This document shows positions 59,323 to 64,000 of a DNA stretch of 64,000 bases, in pieces (position 1 is the stretch's first letter; each line of letters opens with the position of its first letter). The position numbers and the translations under genes are program-made. The notes below the pieces were generated by a model, which searched no databases, had not been told where the DNA came from, and worked only from the letters and a program-made list of their open reading frames with translations. This DNA is from Thermus islandicus DSM 21543. Lineage in GTDB: Bacteria > Deinococcota > Deinococci > Deinococcales > Thermaceae. The stretch is from NCBI RefSeq assembly GCF_000421625.1, contig NZ_ATXJ01000001.1:1-64000 (forward strand). The letters are read 5' to 3'.

Positions 59323-60657
59323 ATGGAAGGCCGTATTCCCCCCCACAGCCTCGAGGCGGAGCAAAGCGTCCTCGGGTCCATTCTCCTGGATTCCGATGTC
59401 ATGGACGAACTGGAAAGCTTCCTCCCCTCCCCCGAAGCCTTCTACCTGGAGGCCCACCGCAGGATCTATGCCGCCATGCAGGCCCTAAGGGCCAAGGGAA
59501 GCCCCGTGGACCTGGTGACGCTCTCCGAGGAGCTCTCCCGCCGGGGGGAGCTTGAGGGGGTGGGCGGGGTGAGCTACCTGGTCCAGCTCTCCGAGGCCAC
59601 CCCCACCGCGGCCTACGCCGAGCACTACGCCCGCATCGTGGCGGAAAAGTGGACGCTGAGGCGGCTCATCCAGGCCGCAGGGGAGGCCATGCGCCTGGCC
59701 TACGAGGAGGCGGGCAGCCTGGACGAGATCCTGGACCAGGCGGGGAAGAGGATCCTCGAGGTGGCCCTCACCCAGCCGGACACCGAGGCCCGCCCTATGC
59801 GGGAGCTGGTCCACGAAACCTTTGAGCACATCGAGGCCCTCTTCCAGAACAAGGGGGAGGTGGCCGGGGTGCGCACGGGGTTCAAGGAGCTGGACGGACT
59901 CATCGGGACCCTGGCTCCGGGATCCCTCAACATCATCGCCGCCCGCCCCGCCATGGGCAAGACCGCCTTCGCCCTCACCATCGCCCAGCACGCCGCCCTG
60001 AAGGAAGGGGTGGGGGTGGGGATCTACTCCCTGGAGATGCCGGCCGCCCAGCTGACCTTACGCCTGATGTGCTCCGAGGCCCGCATAGACATGAACCGGG
60101 TGCGGCTTGGGCAGCTCTCCGACCGCGACTTTTCCCGGCTCGTGGACGTGGCGGGCCGCCTCTCCGAGGCCCCCATCTACATTGACGATACCCCCGACCT
60201 CACCCTCATGGAGCTCAGGGCCCGGGCGCGGCGCCTGAGAAGCCAGTACCGCGTGGGCCTCATTATTATAGACTATCTTCAGCTCATGTCGGGGCCCGGG
60301 AGCGGCAAAAACGGCGAAAACCGGCAGCAGGAGATCGCCGCCATCTCCCGGGGCCTGAAGGCCCTGGCCCGGGAGCTGGGCGTCCCCGTGATCGCCCTGA
60401 GCCAGCTCTCCCGGGCCGTGGAGGCGAGGCCCAACAAACGCCCCATGCTCTCGGACCTAAGGGAGTCGGGATCCATTGAGCAGGACGCGGATCTGGTGAT
60501 GTTCATCTACCGGGACGAATACTACAACCCCCACTCGGAGAAGGCGGGCATCGCCGAGATCATCGTGGGGAAGCAAAGGAACGGGCCCACGGGCACCGTG
60601 GAGCTCCAGTTCCACGCCCAGCACGTGCGCTTCAACGACCTGGCCAAGGAGCCCTAG
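59323..60657 (+). CDS. dnaB: Replicative DNA helicase DnaB
   Basis: A 444-residue DnaB without intein. The N-terminal domain (PHSLEAEQSVLGSILLDSDV) is followed by the RecA-like domain: Walker A ARPAMGKTAFALTIAQHA near 207, the SLEMPAAQL motif, Walker B LIIIDYLQLMSG near 310, and ALSQLSRAVEARPNKRPMLS. It unwinds DNA at the replication fork. The ATG at 59323 fits the family N terminus. Its stop interlocks with the stop of the convergent protoglobin gene. Confidence 0.97.
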   Translation: MEGRIPPHSLEAEQSVLGSILLDSDVMDELESFLPSPEAFYLEAHRRIYAAMQALRAKGSPVDLVTLSEELSRRGELEGVGGVSYLVQLSEATPTAAYAEHYARIVAEKWTLRRLIQAAGEAMRLAYEEAGSLDEILDQAGKRILEVALTQPDTEARPMRELVHETFEHIEALFQNKGEVAGVRTGFKELDGLIGTLAPGSLNIIAARPAMGKTAFALTIAQHAALKEGVGVGIYSLEMPAAQLTLRLMCSEARIDMNRVRLGQLSDRDFSRLVDVAGRLSEAPIYIDDTPDLTLMELRARARRLRSQYRVGLIIIDYLQLMSGPGSGKNGENRQQEIAAISRGLKALARELGVPVIALSQLSRAVEARPNKRPMLSDLRESGSIEQDADLVMFIYRDEYYNPHSEKAGIAEIIVGKQRNGPTGTVELQFHAQHVRFNDLAKEP

Positions 60658-61205
60658 GCCCGGGAGAGTAGGGCCGAGGCCCCCTCCCTTAAGGCCTCCC
60701 CCAGGTCCCGGTAGCCCAGGGCGAGGCCCAGGGAGAGGGCCTCGAGGTAGCTCTCCTCTACCAGGGCGATTTCTATGGCGATGATCTTCTCAAAGGCCTC
60801 CACGGCGCTATAAACCTCGGGGCCCCTGAGGACGAGGCGCAGGTGCTCCAGGGAAAGCTCCTGGACGATGCCCATGGCGGGGATCATGGCCCGGGGGCCG
60901 ACGCCGAGCCGGGCGTGCACCAGCCCCACCCGCCGCCTCCTTTCGGCGTAGGGCCGGTCGTAGACCCCGGAGAAGAGCTCGCTGTACCACTGGGCGAAGG
61001 TGCGGTAAAGCCGCTCCACCCGCCCCGGGACGGCGTAGAGGATCCCAGCAAGCTCCTCGTCCCGGCCCAGGTAGTCGTAGAAGGCCAGGGCCACCTCGGG
61101 GGCGATGGGGGTCATGACCTGGCCGAGGCCCTTGAGGAGAGCGGCGTGGGCCTCGGTGAAGCCCGTGCGGCGCTGAAGAAGGGCGAGAAGCTCCCCGGGG
61201 TCCAC
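60654..61205 (-). CDS. Single-domain protoglobin / globin-sensor protein
   Basis: The 183-residue protein consists of one globin-sensor domain with no output domain. The proximal His is probably His97 in GLVHARLGVGPRAMIPAMG; the segments YRTFAQWYSELFSG and MGIVQELSLEHLRLVLRG fit the protoglobin helices. Such proteins bind O2, CO or NO at heme. GTG 61205 was chosen because TAGAGT lies 6 bases upstream. Partner and role unknown. Confidence 0.82.
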   Translation of the reverse strand: MDPGELLALLQRRTGFTEAHAALLKGLGQVMTPIAPEVALAFYDYLGRDEELAGILYAVPGRVERLYRTFAQWYSELFSGVYDRPYAERRRRVGLVHARLGVGPRAMIPAMGIVQELSLEHLRLVLRGPEVYSAVEAFEKIIAIEIALVEESYLEALSLGLALGYRDLGEALREGASALLSRA

Positions 61206-61211
61206 GGAAGC

Positions 61212-61217
61212 ACTCTA
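61212..61217 (-). promoter_or_regulatory. Leaderless -10 box for the protoglobin gene
   Basis: TAGAGT on the minus strand lies 6 bases before the GTG at 61205. Confidence 0.5.
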
Positions 61218-61261
61218 CCCCGTTGCCTCCTAAGGGTCTAGAGGCCCGCAAGCCCCGCCGG

Positions 61262-64000
61262 CTACTCCGTGCTCACCCCTTGCTCCACCTGCTGGTTCAC
61301 CGGCTCCACCAGGCGGAAGTGGACCTGGGGGTCGTGGAGGAGGGCTTCCAGCCGCCTCGCCTTCTCCTCCCGCCTGGCCTCGCGGAGCACCCGGAGGTAG
61401 GCGGAAAGAAGCTCGCGCACGTCCTCCACCCCACGGGCGTCCAGGGGCTTCACCGCCACCTTAGCCCCCTTGGCCAGGCGCCGCTTCAGAGCCTCCTCGG
61501 TGAGGCCCATCTCCGGCCAGTGGCGCAGGTAGACCCGTCCCCCCGTCATCCCCGAGCAGATCCAGGGCCCGGGATCCCCCAGGACCAGGGCCCGCCCCCG
61601 GGTCATGTACTCAAAGGCGAAGCCCTTGGCCTGGGCCCGGGCGGCCAGGTTGCCGAGGTCGTCCCGCAAGGGGCGCTCGGGTTCGCCGCCCAGGATCACA
61701 TCTGCCCCGGAGAGGCGGATGCAGAAGCGGCTGTCCGCCATCCCCTCCACGATGAGAAGGCCCCCGATGGCCCCGTAGGCGAAGCTCTTGCCCACGGAGC
61801 CGTCCACATAGGTTCCGTAGGGGTTCTTCCCCTTGAGGACGGCCACCAGCCCCCCAAAGGCCCCCTTGGCCACCCCGTCTTGGGCCCCGCCCTCCACCAC
61901 CACCTTCACCCCCTCCACGTTGAAGGCGGCCAGGCCATTTCCGGCCACGCTCCCCCCGTCAAAGCGGAGCTCCACCTCGGCGTCAAAGCCCTTGCCGTAG
62001 AGGCGCCTCCGGGCGATCTCCCCGGAGAGGTGGGCCCCCAGGGCCCGGTCCGACGAGCCCACGGGGCCCTCTTGGAAGAGGAGGCGGCGGCTCCCCTCTG
62101 CGTAGGCGGCCATCACCACCTCGGTGATGGTGCGGGTGAGCTGGTTTAGGGGCTTCCGCAACACGTGGGCCGAGGTGTCCTTGAGCCAGTCGGGCTCCTC
62201 CACGGGGAGGAAGAGGTAGCTCAGGTCCAGCGCCTCGAGGTGGTCCCGCTGGTAGAGGAGGTCCGAGCGGCCCCTTAGCTCCCTTAAGGAGCGGACCCCA
62301 AGGGCGGCCACCAGCTCCCTAAGCGCCTCCCCCTTGGCCTCAAAGAAGCGGACGAGCTGCTCCACCGCCCGCTCCAGGTCCTGGGGCACGAAGCGCTTCA
62401 GCCCGTGGGCCAGGGCCTCCTCCACCGTCTGGATCTGGGTGGTGATGCCCACGTGGCAGGTGTCCAGCTGGCAGCCGCGGCAGATGGTGCAGCCGATGGC
62501 CACCATGGCCATGGTGGCCATGCCCACCCGGTCGGCCCCGAGGAGGACCATCCGGAGGACGTCGTAGGCGGTCTTGAGGCCGCCGTCGGCCCAGATCTCC
62601 ACCTTGTCGCGAAGCCCCGCCCGCACCAGGGCCCGGTGGGCCCGGCGCACCCCGAGCTCCACGGGGAGGCCGGCGTACTTCAGGGCGTGGAGCCGCGCCG
62701 CCCCCGTCCCTCCCTCAAAGCCGGAGAGGGTGATGACGTCGGCCCCGGCCTTGGCGATGCCCACGGCGATGGTGCCGATGCCGGGGATCACGGGCACCTT
62801 CACCGAGACCAGGGCCTTGGGGTTTACCGTCTTCAGCTCCTCTATGAGCTGGGCCAGGTCCTCAATGGAGTAGAGGTCGTGGTTGTTGGAGGGGCTGATG
62901 AGGTCCACCCCCGGCACGGCGTTCCTCGCGGCCGCCACCTTGGGGGAGACCTTCTTGCCGGGAAGGTGTCCCCCCTCCCCGGGCTTCGCCCCCTGGCCGA
63001 TCTTGATCTCAATGACGCTCGCCGAGTTCAGCATGTAGGCGTGGACCCCGAAGCGGCCCGAGGCCACCTGCTGCCCCCGCCAGTGGGTGTACTTGCCCAG
63101 CATGTCCGGGATCTCCCCGCCCTCGCCGTTGATGCAGAGCATGTTGAGCCGCCTGGCCGCCTCGGCGTAGGCCCTAAAGGAGGCCTCCCCTTGGGAGCCA
63201 AAGCTCATGGCGCTGATGACGAAGGGGAGGGAGTGGCCGCCCACGGAGAGGTCCACCTCCTCGGGGGCCACCCCGCTCCTCTCGGGGAAGCGCACCTCCA
63301 AGAGCTGCCTGGCGGCCACTGGGCTCTCCCGCTCCAGGGAGCGGACCTTCTCCTGGAAGTGGGCGTAGGGGGCCTGGCCCGAGGCCACCTCCTGCGCCGC
63401 CTTGTAGATCCGGGGGTTGAAGCGGAAGTCCTTGGCGGGGAGGACCTTCTCCGCGCGGAGGAACCCCTCCCGCTCCAGAAGGGTGCGCTCCAGCTCCAAG
63501 AAGCCGTAGCCCACCCCCTCCGAGCCCAGGAAGTTGCGGGTGCCGAAGTATTCGGCGAGTTCGGCCTTCAGGCCGAGGGCGCTGAAGATCCTCCCGTAGC
63601 CCCGGAGCTCGTGGATGCCCATGGTGGAGATGACCTTCTCCAGACCCTTCCGCAGGGCCTCGAGGGCCCCCGCCACCCCCTTCCTCCCCTCCAGGGCCCG
63701 GGCCTTCTCCTCCAGAAGCCAAGGGGCCACGGCCTCCGCCCCGAGGCCTAGGAGGAAGGCCAGGTCGTGGAGGTTCCGCACCCCGCCGGAGTGGACCAGG
63801 AGGGAGGTTTTCCGCCTCAGGGCTATCCCGTCCGGGCCCCGCCGCAGGAGGGCGCGGTTCACCGCGGCCACCGCCAGGCCGATGTCAATCCAGATCCCCC
63901 CCTGGAAGGCCTCCCGGTCGGAGAGGAGGAGGACCTCGGCCCCCTCCTCCACCGCCCGCACCGCCTCCTCCTCCAGGCGCCTAAGCCCCGCAAGGAGCCC
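61262..64000 (-). CDS. gltB: Glutamate synthase large subunit, C-terminal part (cut by window edge)
   Basis: The open frame continues past 64000, so the N-terminal glutaminase domain and part of the central domain lie outside. What remains shows the FMN-binding synthase domain (INGEGGEIPDMLGKYTHWRG, QGAKPGEGGHLPGKKVSPKV), the 3Fe-4S Cys cluster GCTICRGCQLDTCHVG, and the C-terminal beta-helix GXGXG domain (NGLAAFNVEGVKVVVEGGAQ, KNPYGTYVDGSVGKSFAYGA). It makes glutamate from glutamine and 2-oxoglutarate. No small subunit gene is within the window. Confidence 0.95.
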   Translation of the reverse strand, partial: GLLAGLRRLEEEAVRAVEEGAEVLLLSDREAFQGGIWIDIGLAVAAVNRALLRRGPDGIALRRKTSLLVHSGGVRNLHDLAFLLGLGAEAVAPWLLEEKARALEGRKGVAGALEALRKGLEKVISTMGIHELRGYGRIFSALGLKAELAEYFGTRNFLGSEGVGYGFLELERTLLEREGFLRAEKVLPAKDFRFNPRIYKAAQEVASGQAPYAHFQEKVRSLERESPVAARQLLEVRFPERSGVAPEEVDLSVGGHSLPFVISAMSFGSQGEASFRAYAEAARRLNMLCINGEGGEIPDMLGKYTHWRGQQVASGRFGVHAYMLNSASVIEIKIGQGAKPGEGGHLPGKKVSPKVAAARNAVPGVDLISPSNNHDLYSIEDLAQLIEELKTVNPKALVSVKVPVIPGIGTIAVGIAKAGADVITLSGFEGGTGAARLHALKYAGLPVELGVRRAHRALVRAGLRDKVEIWADGGLKTAYDVLRMVLLGADRVGMATMAMVAIGCTICRGCQLDTCHVGITTQIQTVEEALAHGLKRFVPQDLERAVEQLVRFFEAKGEALRELVAALGVRSLRELRGRSDLLYQRDHLEALDLSYLFLPVEEPDWLKDTSAHVLRKPLNQLTRTITEVVMAAYAEGSRRLLFQEGPVGSSDRALGAHLSGEIARRRLYGKGFDAEVELRFDGGSVAGNGLAAFNVEGVKVVVEGGAQDGVAKGAFGGLVAVLKGKNPYGTYVDGSVGKSFAYGAIGGLLIVEGMADSRFCIRLSGADVILGGEPERPLRDDLGNLAARAQAKGFAFEYMTRGRALVLGDPGPWICSGMTGGRVYLRHWPEMGLTEEALKRRLAKGAKVAVKPLDARGVEDVRELLSAYLRVLREARREEKARRLEALLHDPQVHFRLVEPVNQQVEQGVSTE

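Overview
The window is chromosomal DNA of a Thermus species. The evidence is uniform very high G+C, a 16S rRNA 5' end of Thermus type, and a run of proteins that match well-known Thermus thermophilus proteins (Hera helicase, TtuC, archaeal-type ProRS, the dnaK-grpE-dnaJ-dafA-clpB cluster, NapA, FtsH of 624 residues). The 16S V1/V2 segments and several proteins (IlvE, FtsH, NapA) differ from the T. thermophilus HB8 sequences as I remember them, so this looks like a related species or a divergent strain. All homology statements rest on recognising motifs and sequences by eye; nothing was searched.

Layout. 1-1.7 kb: 5' end of the 16S rRNA gene on the minus strand, with its promoter inside the tail of nrdR, then an SDR protein. 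1.7-6.1 kb: macrodomain protein, a truncated GNAT remnant, a lipoprotein with a dockerin-like calcium loop, and the dcd-hisZ-hisG-trmH operon. 6.1-16.6 kb: ilvE, dprA, era, a hexapeptide acyltransferase, ttuC, gltA, a PUA-type RNA methyltransferase, sppA with an RDD protein, tRNA-Arg(CCT), and the DEAD-box helicase Hera. 16.7-24.3 kb: moeA, a subtilase, a SARP-type regulator facing a lipoprotein gene across three 11-bp-spaced repeats, an MFS transporter and nth. 24.3-39.8 kb: an ASCH protein, a zinc-ribbon/GNAT/ABC-ATPase fusion behind proS, apgM, a DHH phosphoesterase, the aroA-cmk-CDP-alcohol transferase-Nudix-SDR operon, an 870-residue STAND/TPR/SARP regulator, two sugar-phosphate isomerase genes, nfi and plsC. 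39.8-51.7 kb: HU, ftsH, and the heat-shock block dnaK-grpE-dnaJ-dafA / clpB-helical protein-aeRF1-like protein-hsp20-phosphoesterase, then a ferritin-like gene. 52-57.6 kb: a DUF1931 histone-fold protein, a PsiE-like membrane protein, a KhtTU-like antiporter pair, a membrane serine protease, a rhomboid protease, and a CBS protein with NapA. 57.6-64 kb: lytic transglycosylase, dnaB, a single-domain protoglobin and the C-terminal part of gltB, cut by the window edge.

How it works together. The strongest theme is protein quality control: DnaK system, ClpB, Hsp20, FtsH, SppA-type and rhomboid membrane proteases, plus an eRF1-like protein with a GGQ-like loop inside the clpB operon, which points to ribosome rescue as part of the heat-shock response. 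A second theme is transcription from leaderless promoters: about eighteen genes have a TAnnnT hexamer 6-8 bases before the start codon, and in three cases the upstream gene's stop codon is the first half of that hexamer. No CRISPR array, prophage or insertion sequence was seen. Remnants of a GNAT gene, a PIN toxin gene and a small frameshifted gene mark local decay.
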